This document shows positions 25,229-33,721 of a DNA stretch of 64,000 bases, in pieces. Position 1 is the first letter of the stretch, and the number at the start of each line of letters is the position of its first letter. Source of the stretch: PGZG01 sp046292765 (GTDB lineage: Bacteria > Pseudomonadota > Gammaproteobacteria > Pseudomonadales > Alcanivoracaceae); contig JBKBQA010000001.1 in the NCBI GenBank assembly GCA_046292765.1, positions 558,001-622,000 of the forward strand, written 5' to 3'. A model generated the notes under the pieces. The model ran no database searches and had not been told where the DNA came from. It was given only the letters and a program-made list of their open reading frames with translations. The position numbers and the translations under genes were made by a program.

Positions 25229-25634
25229 GCTGCATCCGCGATTGTTGGCGGACACCCGGCCTCTGGGTGAAACACCGCTGTGCTGGATTCGCTGGATGAG
25301 CGACCAGCGTTTCCCGTGGCTGGTGCTGGTTCCCAGGCGCAGTGGCGTTCGGGAGTGGTACGAGCTTGATCATGACGAGCAGCATGAATTGCTCGATCTG
25401 ATGAATCGTTGCGCCCTGCACCTGCAATCACTGACCGGGGCAAGCAAGATGAATATCGGTGCCCTGGGTAATTTGGTGCCGCAATTGCATATTCACATTA
25501 TTGCCCGGACCGAAAATGATCCCTGTTGGCCTGGCCCGGTGTGGGGCAATGGCGCGGTCGAACCCTATGCCGACGGCCAGCAACCCGCCTGGATCAATGT
25601 GCTGCGCGAACGGTTGAGTTACCGCTGTGCTTGA
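25221..25634 (+). CDS. HIT-domain protein with incomplete triad
   Basis: About 137 residues of the histidine-triad superfamily, normally nucleotide hydrolases or transferases. The motif reads QLHIHIIAR: two of the three triad histidines are present and the third position is Ile. GASKMNIGALGNLVPQLH and WPGPVWG fit the proteobacterial short HIT-like branch. A GTG start at 25221 overlapping the SDR stop by 8 nt is preferred, giving VVELHPRLLADT; the upstream extension lies wholly in the SDR gene. It overlaps the CPXCG gene by 8 nt. Confidence 0.85.
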   Translation: MVELHPRLLADTRPLGETPLCWIRWMSDQRFPWLVLVPRRSGVREWYELDHDEQHELLDLMNRCALHLQSLTGASKMNIGALGNLVPQLHIHIIARTENDPCWPGPVWGNGAVEPYADGQQPAWINVLRERLSYRCA

Positions 25635-25812
25635 AAGTGTGTTCTGTGATTGCCCTTATTGCGGAGAGACCATCGAGTTGCTGGTCGATTGCTCAGTGGC
25701 GGAGCAGGACTATATCGAAGACTGCAGTGTCTGCTGCAGTCCCATTAATATCAGTGTCTGTGTCGGGGATGACGGGATGCCGCAGGTATCTGTGGGCACT
25801 GATCGAGACTGA
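25627..25812 (+). CDS. CPXCG-motif cysteine-rich protein
   Basis: A 61-residue protein with the pattern CPYCGETIELLVD and a second CSVCCSP pair, together forming a likely zinc ribbon (PF14255 family). The start is GTG at 25627, overlapping the HIT gene by 8 nt. Function unknown; it may serve as a small metal-binding partner. The 9-nt gap to the enoyl-CoA hydratase gene places it in the same operon. Confidence 0.88.
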   Translation: MLESVFCDCPYCGETIELLVDCSVAEQDYIEDCSVCCSPINISVCVGDDGMPQVSVGTDRD

Positions 25813-25821
25813 GAGAGAGCA

Positions 25822-26598
25822 ATGAGCGAGTGCAAGGAAATCGTTGTCAGCGAGAATGGCGGTGTGCTGGAAGTTTCCATCCAGCGGCCGGATCGCAAGA
25901 ATGCCCTGACCCATGCCATGTACACCGCCATCAATCAGGCCTTTGAGCGCGCGGAGGCAACGCCCTCAGTGCGTGTGCTGCTGATCACCGGCACCCCGGA
26001 CTGTTTTACCGCCGGCAACGACATGGTGGATTTTCTGCAAAGCCCGCCGATTGGTGATCAGGCGCCGGTAATGATCTTCCTCGGCAAACTCGCCACTTTC
26101 ACCAAGCCGCTGATCGCGGCGGTGAACGGCCCGGCGGTGGGAGTGGGTACCACCCTGCTGTTGCATTGTGATCTGGTTTATCTCGGCCAGTCGGCAAAAC
26201 TGCAGATGCCGTTCACTTCGCTCGGACTATGTCCGGAGGCAGGCTCCAGTTATCTGTTGCCGATGCTGATGGGGCATCAGCGCGCTGCCGAATTGCTGAT
26301 GCTCGGCGAAACCATTGGCGCCGAACGCGCCTGCGAGCTCGGTATTGCCAATGCCGTGCTGGCGGACGATCAGTATCTCGATCATGCCCGCCAGCAGGCG
26401 GCGCGAGTGGTGGCACAGCCGGCCGCTGCTGTGCGTCTTACCAAGCAGTTGATGCGGGCGCCGTTCATACAACAGCTCCGAGCGCACATGAAGATCGAGG
26501 GTGATGACTTTGGCAAGCGGTTGGTGTCGCCGGAGGCGCGCGAGGCGATGCAGGCGTTCATGCAGAAGCGCAAGCCGGACTTCAGCCAGTTCGATTGA
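25822..26598 (+). CDS. Enoyl-CoA hydratase/isomerase family protein
   Basis: A 258-residue crotonase-fold enzyme. It has the oxyanion-hole segments ITGTPDCFTAGNDMVDFL (about 56-73) and NGPAVGVGTTLLLHCDLVYL (about 100-119) and one acidic catalytic candidate in GLCPEAGSS. A GAGAGAG site precedes the ATG. Co-transcription with a dienoyl-CoA reductase-like SDR suggests a role in unsaturated fatty acid beta-oxidation, as hydratase or isomerase. Exact activity cannot be read from sequence. Confidence 0.9.
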   Translation: MSECKEIVVSENGGVLEVSIQRPDRKNALTHAMYTAINQAFERAEATPSVRVLLITGTPDCFTAGNDMVDFLQSPPIGDQAPVMIFLGKLATFTKPLIAAVNGPAVGVGTTLLLHCDLVYLGQSAKLQMPFTSLGLCPEAGSSYLLPMLMGHQRAAELLMLGETIGAERACELGIANAVLADDQYLDHARQQAARVVAQPAAAVRLTKQLMRAPFIQQLRAHMKIEGDDFGKRLVSPEAREAMQAFMQKRKPDFSQFD

Positions 26599-26606
26599 TG
26601 GTTCTG

Positions 26607-27800
26607 TCATTGGTCACTTTTGGCGTCCAGTCGGAAGTGACGAATGGCGTCGGCGAACCGCTGTTCTATAGTGTCCTGCCCGATGCCCAGTGTGGCGCCA
26701 CTGTAGTGATGGCCGCTGCGCCAGGATTTCGCCTGTGCATCCTGCGTTGCCAGCCAGTCCCTGTAGCCTGCCTCGATTGGCCAGTTGAAGGTCTGATAAA
26801 GCGAATGCAGGGCCTCTGCCGGGCCTGCCGCAAGCTGCGCCATGTTGACGGTCTGCAAAGTTGATTTCGGTAGTTGCGCAGAGGCTTGCATCAGCACCGC
26901 GTAATAGTGCTCCAGCATGGTCATCAACCCTTCCCGCCACCAGTTCTGGTCAGGCTTGCCCGAAAACAGCCGCACGCCGATCAGGATCGAGCTGATCTGC
27001 GAGGGCACCGCTTCCTGCGGAGAGCGCACGCAGGCAACAAAGCGTGCATCCGGGAACTCTGCTGCCAGTGAATGCAGCCAGGGTGTAAAGGAAGGGTTTT
27101 TTGACAGGAACGTCCGGTCGTGACCATGGACGAAAAGATGGCGCTGGATCATGCCGCGATAGAGGCCGGTGATGCGTTTTTTCTGATCCGGGCTGGCGTC
27201 ACGATCAAGGTACGCCAGTTGCCAGAGTGATCCGTCACCGAACGGCAGGATCAGCAGAAAGCATCCGAGCCAGGGCGCCAGCGCCAGATAATCTTCTTCC
27301 GGGTGAAGCAGGCCAGTCTTGTGGACGCCATCAAGACTGCCGAGCAGTTTTCGTTCCAGCCAGTGTAGCAGCCCGGCCATTGGCGCACCCAGACGGGCAT
27401 CGAGTCTGGCCAGCGCCATCCACAGCCGCCGCTGCAAAATCGAGGGTGCAAAAAGCAGCTCCCACAGGGCGGTGGTGGTGAACCGGCTGTCGTCACCGGC
27501 CAGCAGGCGATGCAGAAAGGTGGTGCCACTGCGCGGAATGCCAAGCACAAAGACAGGCTGGCGGATGTCGATCTGACGAAACCCGGGAAACAGCAGGGTA
27601 TCGAGCCAGAGGCACAGGCGGTTGATCAGTGCCAGTGTCAGAAACAACGGCCAGAACCCCAGCATCACCAGCAAACGCTGCCACGAGAAGCGGCGATAGG
27701 CGCTGTCGCGGGCGGGGAAAAAGCTCCGCCAGAAGAGTCTGAAAAATGAAAGCGGTGGATGCACTGCCTGTCCCATGCCTGTCATCGGTATGACAAGCAT
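26607..27800 (-). CDS. Sulfotransferase-family protein
   Basis: About 397 residues. The PAPS 5'-phosphosulfate loop is visible as GIPRSGTTFLHRLLAGD (about 86-102), with a second motif FVACVRSPQEAVPSQ near 260. One hydrophobic helix (about 45-62) near the N-terminus suggests membrane association. The first possible start, 27800, lies inside a 17-bp palindrome; a GTG at 27764 with a weak GGGACAGG site would trim 12 residues, so the N-terminus is uncertain. It follows the desaturase by 14 nt on the minus strand. Relatives modify lipids or glycans; substrate unknown. Confidence 0.85.
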   Translation of the reverse strand: MLVIPMTGMGQAVHPPLSFFRLFWRSFFPARDSAYRRFSWQRLLVMLGFWPLFLTLALINRLCLWLDTLLFPGFRQIDIRQPVFVLGIPRSGTTFLHRLLAGDDSRFTTTALWELLFAPSILQRRLWMALARLDARLGAPMAGLLHWLERKLLGSLDGVHKTGLLHPEEDYLALAPWLGCFLLILPFGDGSLWQLAYLDRDASPDQKKRITGLYRGMIQRHLFVHGHDRTFLSKNPSFTPWLHSLAAEFPDARFVACVRSPQEAVPSQISSILIGVRLFSGKPDQNWWREGLMTMLEHYYAVLMQASAQLPKSTLQTVNMAQLAAGPAEALHSLYQTFNWPIEAGYRDWLATQDAQAKSWRSGHHYSGATLGIGQDTIEQRFADAIRHFRLDAKSDQ

Positions 27801-27806
27801 GGGACA
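27769..27806 (-). promoter_or_regulatory. Long hairpin between desaturase and sulfotransferase genes
   Basis: Arms 27769-27785 and 27790-27806 are complementary at 16 of 17 positions around the tetraloop CGGT. The hairpin covers the first codons of the sulfotransferase if it starts at 27800 and begins 8 nt past the desaturase stop. No T-run follows, so it is more likely a translation-control or processing element than a terminator. Confidence 0.55.
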
Positions 27807-27814
27807 GCTTCAAG

Positions 27815-28699
27815 TCAGACAGATGACGGTTGCTGTGACTGCAGCCGATCCGGGTTGAGGGCGAGCGCCTGAACGGTGGACGGGGCCTGGCTTTCGTGAA
27901 ATTGCTGACGGGCATCCCACAGGCGCTTGTAGCGGTAGAACGGCACCGTCGGGTACAGATGGTGAACCAGATGGTAGTTCTGCCAGCCCATCAGTGGCGT
28001 CAGCAGCCAGTCCAGACCCTTGCGCATGTGGGTGGCCTGATAGGGCGCATCCTTGTGGGTAATGTCGTGCGGGTAGTGCGGCAGATACATGAACACCAGT
28101 GCGATCAGCCAGGCCATCATCCGCGACGGCACGAACCACAGAAAGATGACTTCCATCGGGAAAAACCAGCCAAGTGCAATTGCCATGCTCCAGACAATAA
28201 TGGTGTCACGCACGGGTGTGCCGACGTTCATTCCGGCAAACATCGGTTTGTTGCGCAGGTAGAAAATCAGGTAACGGAAATCCCAGAAGAACCAGATCCA
28301 CAGCGCCGGCAGCGGCGCGGTCATGGTGAAGTGATCGGGGTCCTTCTCCGGTTCGTTGGCATAGCGATGGTGCATCATGTGACCGACACGCAACATCTGG
28401 CCATTGGAGCCCGGCACGATGGGCAGCAGAATAAGACGCATAAAGAACTCATTAAGCTTGTCGTTGGTGCTCATTGAGTGATGGATGGCATCGTGGATCG
28501 GGCTGAACAGGAAATACATGGCGATCACGTTGACGAGACAGCCGGTCCAGAGCGGAATCTGGCCGGTCAGCACCAGTGCCCAGCTGGACAGGATCGCGGT
28601 ATGGCAGGCCAGCATCAGGATGACCGTCGGCCAGGCGATGTAGGGGCGCTTCTTGAGCTGGTTAAACAGGGCCAGATTATCATCGTGGCGGCTTGCCAT
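27815..28699 (-). CDS. Membrane fatty acid desaturase
   Basis: A 294-residue integral membrane diiron enzyme. Three histidine boxes are present: HDAIHHS (about 73-79), HMMHHRYANE (about 107-116) and HLVHHLYP (about 248-255). Four hydrophobic helices flank them. It introduces double bonds into acyl chains, or hydroxylates lipid-like substrates, at the inner membrane. It is divergent from a TetR regulator with 45 bp between the genes, the arrangement of DesB/DesT systems. Substrate (acyl-lipid, carotenoid or alkane) is not decided by sequence. Confidence 0.88.
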   Translation of the reverse strand: MASRHDDNLALFNQLKKRPYIAWPTVILMLACHTAILSSWALVLTGQIPLWTGCLVNVIAMYFLFSPIHDAIHHSMSTNDKLNEFFMRLILLPIVPGSNGQMLRVGHMMHHRYANEPEKDPDHFTMTAPLPALWIWFFWDFRYLIFYLRNKPMFAGMNVGTPVRDTIIVWSMAIALGWFFPMEVIFLWFVPSRMMAWLIALVFMYLPHYPHDITHKDAPYQATHMRKGLDWLLTPLMGWQNYHLVHHLYPTVPFYRYKRLWDARQQFHESQAPSTVQALALNPDRLQSQQPSSV

Positions 28700-28744
28700 T
28701 GGGGCTGCTCCGGGACAAAGTAAACACCCTATTTATGGCAAAGA

Positions 28745-29359
28745 GTGGCGGCCGTGACACGCGACACCGGGGACCATCTGTCAACCGACCAGCCGGAAGA
28801 CCGCATTCCGGCGCTGATTCGTGAAGCTTTTATCCGACAAGCGGCGGTTCATGGCTACCGCGGCGTGCGGATGGCTGATGTGGCGGTGCAGGCAGGCATG
28901 TCACGGCAGAACCTGTATCGCTATTACCGTAACCGGGAGGAGCTCTACCGGGCCACTCTCGACGAGCTGTTCAACCGCTTCTGGCAGCAGGCGGAGCCGT
29001 TGTTCGAGCACTTCGACGACAGCCTGTCGGAGCAGATCAACCTGATGGCGCTGGTGGTGGCGGAGCAGCACCCTGACATTCTTCGCCTGCTGGCCGATCC
29101 TGCGCAGCATGACCTCAGTCTGTCGCTGCTGCGTCGCTACTATGCCCGAGTGTTGGGTGCCCTGTTGCGCCAGCGTGGTATTCAGTCGGTTGATCGTGCA
29201 CGCATGGACGTGGTGATCAGTATGGTGTCCGGTGCATCGCTGGCTGGACTGCGGCAGTGGCTTGAGGCTGGCATGCAGGTGCCGCCGGCTGAGATGGCGC
29301 GGATCATGAGCCATGTCTTTAACGGCCGACTGGTGGAGTTGATCGATCAGCGCGACTGA
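28745..29359 (+). CDS. TetR-family transcriptional regulator
   Basis: About 204 residues. The N-terminal helix-turn-helix shows HGYRGVRMADVAVQAGMSRQ followed by NLYRYYRNREELYRATL. The C-terminal ligand domain is helical. The start is either GTG 28745 or GTG 28754; neither has a clear ribosome site. It diverges from the desaturase gene, and the 45-bp gap, with an AT-rich TAAACACCCTATTTATGG segment, is where an operator would be expected. By analogy with DesT/FabR it may sense acyl-CoA and repress the desaturase; this is inference. Confidence 0.87.
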   Translation: MAAVTRDTGDHLSTDQPEDRIPALIREAFIRQAAVHGYRGVRMADVAVQAGMSRQNLYRYYRNREELYRATLDELFNRFWQQAEPLFEHFDDSLSEQINLMALVVAEQHPDILRLLADPAQHDLSLSLLRRYYARVLGALLRQRGIQSVDRARMDVVISMVSGASLAGLRQWLEAGMQVPPAEMARIMSHVFNGRLVELIDQRD

Positions 29360-29403
29360 GCGTTGTCATATTTCCGGAACACTCCACCACCACACTGGCG
29401 GCC

Positions 29404-30573
29404 ATGGAAACCCGTCAGCTACGTATTCTGTTTGTGGTCGATGCCATTCAGGGTCGGAATGGTGTCGGTACCTATTTTCAAGATCTGGTGGCGCAGTTGG
29501 GCGATCGTGTTGCCCGGGTCGAGCTGGTATCACCACGGTTGGATCAGCCGCACCCCTGCCAGGGGATGTCACTGCCGATGCCCGGGGACCCCACCCAGCG
29601 GTTGTTTCTGCCGCGAATGCGGGCGCTTGCCCAGCTGGTCATTTCGATGAAGCCGCATGTCATTGTGATTCCGGGGCCGGGCATTTTTTCGTTCGCTGCC
29701 AGCTGGATTGCATCGCGGCTGGGTATCCCGGTATGCGTCACCCATCAGACTGATTACGACAGTCTGGTCAATCTGTACTGGCGCGGGATGGTCGCCCGCT
29801 TTGCCCGTGCTGTGCTCGGCTGGGTCAACCGCTGGATGTTCCGGCGGGCAGCCTCGGTGGCCACCATCAGTGATCCGATGCTGGAGCAGTTGCGCACGCT
29901 CGGCATCGTCAACCCGCATCTGGTCGGTACGCCACTGGCGCCGTCGTTCGTGCAGACGCCGGTGATCCCGCCGCGCGACAACATTGGCAGGGTGCTATTC
30001 GTTGGCCGGCTGGCGGCTGAGAAAAATCTTGACCAGTTTCTGGCGTTGTCGAAGGCGCGGCCTGATTTGCAGTTTACGGTGGTGGGTGATGGACCGCTGC
30101 GGGCCATGGTGGAGCGGCATGTGCGGATGCAGAACAACCTGCACTTCCTTGGCTGGTGTGCCCGTGACACCGTCGTGGCGCAGGTCGACAGTCATGATCT
30201 TCTTGTCCTGCCGTCGGCGGTGGAAGCATTTGGCACCGTGGCACTGGAGGCCATGGCGCGCCGCCGCCTGGTCATGGTGACCCCGGCCTGTGGTATCAAT
30301 AACTGGCCGACGCTGGCGGGCGGGCTGTTTGTCATGCGGACAGGGGAATCGTTGCCGGATGCATTGCAGCGTCTGCAGCAGTTGCCTGTTGCTGTCCGTG
30401 CAAAGATGGCAGCCAATGCCGAGCGCAGCGCGCGCGCCATCAACGAACAGTGCCTGGGCCAATGGTCTCAAGTGCTGCGCATTGCCGCCCGACAGGCGCC
30501 CAGCCTGCCGCGACCGTTGCCATCGCCGGCATTCGCGCTGTTGCGACGGCTGGCATCGTCGTCGGGGGCCTGA
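29404..30573 (+). CDS. Glycosyltransferase family 4 protein
   Basis: A 389-residue GT-B enzyme. The N-terminal Rossmann half begins LRILFVVDAIQGRNGVGTYF; the C-terminal half has RVLFVGRLAAEKNLDQFL and the nucleotide-sugar E-x7-E motif in VEAFGTVALEAMA. It resembles GDP-mannose-dependent alpha-mannosyltransferases (MgtA/PimB-like) that glycosylate membrane lipids. The stop overlaps the start of the DUF2334 gene by 1 nt (TGATG), so the two are coupled. Donor and acceptor are not determined. Confidence 0.9.
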   Translation: METRQLRILFVVDAIQGRNGVGTYFQDLVAQLGDRVARVELVSPRLDQPHPCQGMSLPMPGDPTQRLFLPRMRALAQLVISMKPHVIVIPGPGIFSFAASWIASRLGIPVCVTHQTDYDSLVNLYWRGMVARFARAVLGWVNRWMFRRAASVATISDPMLEQLRTLGIVNPHLVGTPLAPSFVQTPVIPPRDNIGRVLFVGRLAAEKNLDQFLALSKARPDLQFTVVGDGPLRAMVERHVRMQNNLHFLGWCARDTVVAQVDSHDLLVLPSAVEAFGTVALEAMARRRLVMVTPACGINNWPTLAGGLFVMRTGESLPDALQRLQQLPVAVRAKMAANAERSARAINEQCLGQWSQVLRIAARQAPSLPRPLPSPAFALLRRLASSSGA

Positions 30574-31370
30574 TGCGGGCGCTACTGTCCATCCACGATG
30601 TGATGCCATCGTCGCGGGGCGCGATTGCCGAATTGTTGGCACAGTTGTACGTCTCGGTGCCGGCACTTCGGCCGCAGGACATCACCCTGCTGGTGGTGCC
30701 CGGTGCGCAATGGCGTGAGGACGATTTGCTCTGGCTGCATCGACTGGTGCAGGCGGGGCACCCGCTGGCCGGCCACGGCTGGTGTCACCGTGCTCCAGAA
30801 CGCCGCACCTTGTCGCATCATCTGCACAGTCTGCTGTTATCCCGTGACGCGGCGGAGCACTTGTCGAGACCAGAGTCTGAACTGGTGGCCCTGATGCTGC
30901 GCTGCCACGCCTGGTTTGAGCAGCATGAGTTGCCGCTGGGGCCACTTTATGTGCCGCCGGCCTGGGCAGTCGGCAAGCTGCGCGCCAATACGCTGGCAGC
31001 GATGCCGTTTCGATTGCTCGAAAACCTGTCGGGTGTGATGTCGCTGCGGCATGGCAGCAGCATTCGCTTGCCGCTAGCGGGCTACGAAGCCGATACCGCC
31101 TGGCGAGCGGCTTTTCTGTCTGTCAGCAATGCGATTCATTTTCGCGCTGCAATCTTGTTGGACAGACCGATACGAATCGGCCTCCATCCCTTCGATCTGC
31201 GCTACCGACTGGGAAATCAGTTGCTGGATGATTTACGCCGTGTCACGCAATTCTGTGGTTACGCGTCTGCGATCCCGGATCCGCACATCGTTGGCATGAA
31301 TGCGAAAAACACCGCCAGTGCCGAGCTCAAGACTGACCCGAGTAAGATCGTCGGCAAAGCTGTCCAGTAA
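30573..31370 (+). CDS. DUF2334 polysaccharide-deacetylase-like protein
   Basis: About 265 residues with a polysaccharide deacetylase-type barrel. It begins MRALLSIHDVMPSSRG, where HD is the expected metal-binding motif 1, and continues GHPLAGHGWCHRAPE with the His of motif 2 (H-x-x-x-H variant). DUF2334/YdaL-type proteins are frequent partners of glycosyltransferases. The ATG overlaps the glycosyltransferase stop by 1 nt. The pair probably makes or trims a glycolipid or surface sugar. Substrate unknown. Confidence 0.85.
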   Translation: MRALLSIHDVMPSSRGAIAELLAQLYVSVPALRPQDITLLVVPGAQWREDDLLWLHRLVQAGHPLAGHGWCHRAPERRTLSHHLHSLLLSRDAAEHLSRPESELVALMLRCHAWFEQHELPLGPLYVPPAWAVGKLRANTLAAMPFRLLENLSGVMSLRHGSSIRLPLAGYEADTAWRAAFLSVSNAIHFRAAILLDRPIRIGLHPFDLRYRLGNQLLDDLRRVTQFCGYASAIPDPHIVGMNAKNTASAELKTDPSKIVGKAVQ

Positions 31371-31435
31371 ATGCCTGCGCCATCCAGCCCGACCGCAGCA
31401 GGCAGTTGCACTGGCGACAGTAATGGATGCGAATC

Positions 31436-32026
31436 TCAGCGGCGGGCAAGTTGTTGGTCATGCCATTTTCCCAGTATCAGTAGCGCGGTGACGGCACCGA
31501 TCAGGGCCATGAACATGTCGGACTGGGTATCCCAGACATAGCCCTGGGTGCCAAGGAAAGATTCTGCAGCTTCGTCACTGAGCAGCGCCACCCCCCATTC
31601 GATTAGCTCGTAGGCAGCACTGATGCCGAGTACCGACAGTACCGTCAGGGCAAACCGCCAGCCATTGCCGCGCACCACCTGAAAACGTATAAACAGTTCC
31701 CGGGCAACCATCGCGGGGACAAAGCCCTGCGCCAGATGGCCGAGTTTGTCGTAGTTGTTGCGCGACCAACCGAACCAGGCCGATAGCCAGTCACCGGCCG
31801 GCACCAGTGCGTAGGTGTACTTACCGCCGACCATCAGGATGATGCAGTGCAACAGGATCAGCCACAGTGCCAGCGGGGTGAAAACGAAGCGGTGGCGAAA
31901 GCCGTAGAGAAGCCCCCACGCTATCAAGGCCGGTGCGACTTCCAGCCACCAGGTGGCGCGGTCATGGGGCTGCCAGCCTGACCAGATCAGGACCAGCCAG
32001 AACAGACCGTGCCAGAGCAGGGTCAT
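31436..32026 (-). CDS. DUF2238 (YjdF-like) membrane protein
   Basis: A 196-residue integral membrane protein with about six hydrophobic helices. It contains NNYDKLGHLAQGFVPAM and AAYELIEWGVA followed by GTQGYVWDTQSDMFMALIG, which are the conserved polar motifs of the DUF2238/YjdF family; their Asp/His/Glu residues sit at helix ends. Function unknown. Its start overlaps the YajG lipoprotein stop by 4 nt, indicating coupling. Confidence 0.88.
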   Translation of the reverse strand: MTLLWHGLFWLVLIWSGWQPHDRATWWLEVAPALIAWGLLYGFRHRFVFTPLALWLILLHCIILMVGGKYTYALVPAGDWLSAWFGWSRNNYDKLGHLAQGFVPAMVARELFIRFQVVRGNGWRFALTVLSVLGISAAYELIEWGVALLSDEAAESFLGTQGYVWDTQSDMFMALIGAVTALLILGKWHDQQLARR

Positions 32027-32613
32027 GGCGTGGTGACGATACTGCCGCTGAGGAAGTTGAGCAGCTTGTCGTCGGCCAGCAGTTGACGCAGGGCGCGATC
32101 CAGCACTTCATTGAGCATCATGCGATTGCGACTTGCCGACGGGGTCAGCGGCTGTTCGTAGGTGTTGCCGGCGCGATAAACGCCGCGGAATTCATCGCCG
32201 CGTTGATTGCGCGCCACAGCATGCAGTTCGGTTTTCACTTCGACGCGGTTCACCACGGAGCCTTCTTCCGGCACGTAGCTGAACTCGACAATACGGACTT
32301 CAAGATCGCTGGCCTGGCCGCCAGGGTTGTAGGCATTGAAGCCCTGCTGTTGCAGGCCCTGACGCACGGCGAGAGTGATGGTGCCGGGCATATCGTTGCC
32401 GGCGCGGATCAAGCTGGTATCACCATAAATGCCACCACGGGTGCCGAAGGCGGGGCTGCTGCGTTGATCCATGGTCGAGACCCGTACGGCCTCGTTATTG
32501 CCGGCGTTACGGGTCACCACTTCCGGTTTTGGCACGATGTCGATCATTTGTGGGCTGAGGGCGCAGGCCGACAGGCTGGTGGCGAGCAGGGCAACGGTAA
32601 ACAGGCGGATCAT
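32023..32613 (-). CDS. YajG-family lipoprotein
   Basis: About 196 residues. It has a lipoprotein signal peptide ending LATSLSAC (lipobox LSAC, Cys near residue 17), followed by a YajG-like domain. The start at 32613 has an ideal AAGGAGAAG ribosome site; an earlier in-frame ATG is disfavoured. YajG proteins are outer-membrane-anchored lipoproteins of unknown role, often near lipid or murein genes. It lies 44 nt after ispB on the minus strand and overlaps the DUF2238 gene by 4 nt. Confidence 0.85.
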   Translation of the reverse strand: MIRLFTVALLATSLSACALSPQMIDIVPKPEVVTRNAGNNEAVRVSTMDQRSSPAFGTRGGIYGDTSLIRAGNDMPGTITLAVRQGLQQQGFNAYNPGGQASDLEVRIVEFSYVPEEGSVVNRVEVKTELHAVARNQRGDEFRGVYRAGNTYEQPLTPSASRNRMMLNEVLDRALRQLLADDKLLNFLSGSIVTTP

Positions 32614-32657
32614 TGGGCTTCTCCTTGTTGTCAGCGGCATGCTGCCGGCGGGCGCTA

Positions 32658-33632
32658 TCAGAAGTGACGATTAACGGCCTCGCGGGCCAGCGCTTCCAGT
32701 GTCTCCCGGTAGGGAGAGGCGGGTAGTTCGACCAGCGCGGCGAGCGCCAGTTCGGTCTGTTTGCGGGCCTGGACCATGGTGTAGTCAAGACCGCCACTGG
32801 CGCGGACCACGGTGAGGATCTCGTCGAGGTGGTCCAGTCCGCCCTTGAGGATGGCATCGCGGATCATGGCGGCCTGCGCCGGGGTGCTTTCGCGCATGGC
32901 GTGAATCAGCGGCAGGGTGGGCTTGCCCTCGGCGAGATCGTCGCCGACATTCTTGCCGAGCTCATCGGCGTCACCGGCGTAGTCGAGCACATCGTCGACC
33001 AGCTGGAAGGCGATGCCAAGGTGGCGGCCGTAGGCGGCCAGCTGCTGGCGGATAGCGGGGCTCGGCCCGCCGCTGCCGAGGACGGCGCCGGTTTCGGCGG
33101 CAGACTCGAACATCTTCGCGGTCTTGTGGTGGATCACGCGCATGTAGCGCTCTTCAGTGGTGGCCGGGTCGCGGCAGTTGATCAACTGCAGCACCTCTCC
33201 TTCGGAGATGATGTTGGTGCTGTCAGCAAGAATGTCCATCAGGGTCAGGTCACCCACCTCGACCACCAGCTGGAACGCCCGCGAGATCAGGAAATCCCCC
33301 ACCAGTACGCTGGCGGCGTTGCCCCAGACGGCGTTGACCGTTGGTCGGCCCCGGCGCAGGGTGGATTCATCGACCACATCGTCGTGGAGCAGGGTGGCGG
33401 TGTGCAGGAACTCGATAATGGCGGCCACATGGACGTGCTTGTCGCCCTGATAGCCGCAGGCGCGGGCGGCGAGGATGGCCACCAGCGGCCGCAGCCGCTT
33501 GCCGCCGGAGCCGACAATGTACTCGCCAACCTCCCGGATCATGGGGACATTGGTGTTCAGACGGTCGGTAATGAAGGCGTTGACCGCGGCAAAGTCGTCG
33601 GCGACGACGGCATACAGATCTTTGAAATCCAT
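32658..33632 (-). CDS. ispB: Octaprenyl diphosphate synthase
   Basis: About 324 residues. It extends isopentenyl units to the polyprenyl tail of ubiquinone. First aspartate-rich motif LLHDDVVDES (about 83-92) and second motif FQLVDDVLDY (about 210-219) are intact. The start at 33632 (MDFKDLYAVVADDF) is the family start; a longer open frame exists only because it reads into structured repeat A. Divergent from rplU, as in many Gammaproteobacteria, but here separated by 513 bp containing two structured repeats. Confidence 0.96.
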   Translation of the reverse strand: MDFKDLYAVVADDFAAVNAFITDRLNTNVPMIREVGEYIVGSGGKRLRPLVAILAARACGYQGDKHVHVAAIIEFLHTATLLHDDVVDESTLRRGRPTVNAVWGNAASVLVGDFLISRAFQLVVEVGDLTLMDILADSTNIISEGEVLQLINCRDPATTEERYMRVIHHKTAKMFESAAETGAVLGSGGPSPAIRQQLAAYGRHLGIAFQLVDDVLDYAGDADELGKNVGDDLAEGKPTLPLIHAMRESTPAQAAMIRDAILKGGLDHLDEILTVVRASGGLDYTMVQARKQTELALAALVELPASPYRETLEALAREAVNRHF

Positions 33633-33721
33633 GGGGGCATCCGGATTGGGTGCGGCAATGCTAGCAGGGGAGGGGGGCGCGTCAAGGTGAATAGGGTGTG
33701 GGCGGTTGGGGGCGGTAGCCC

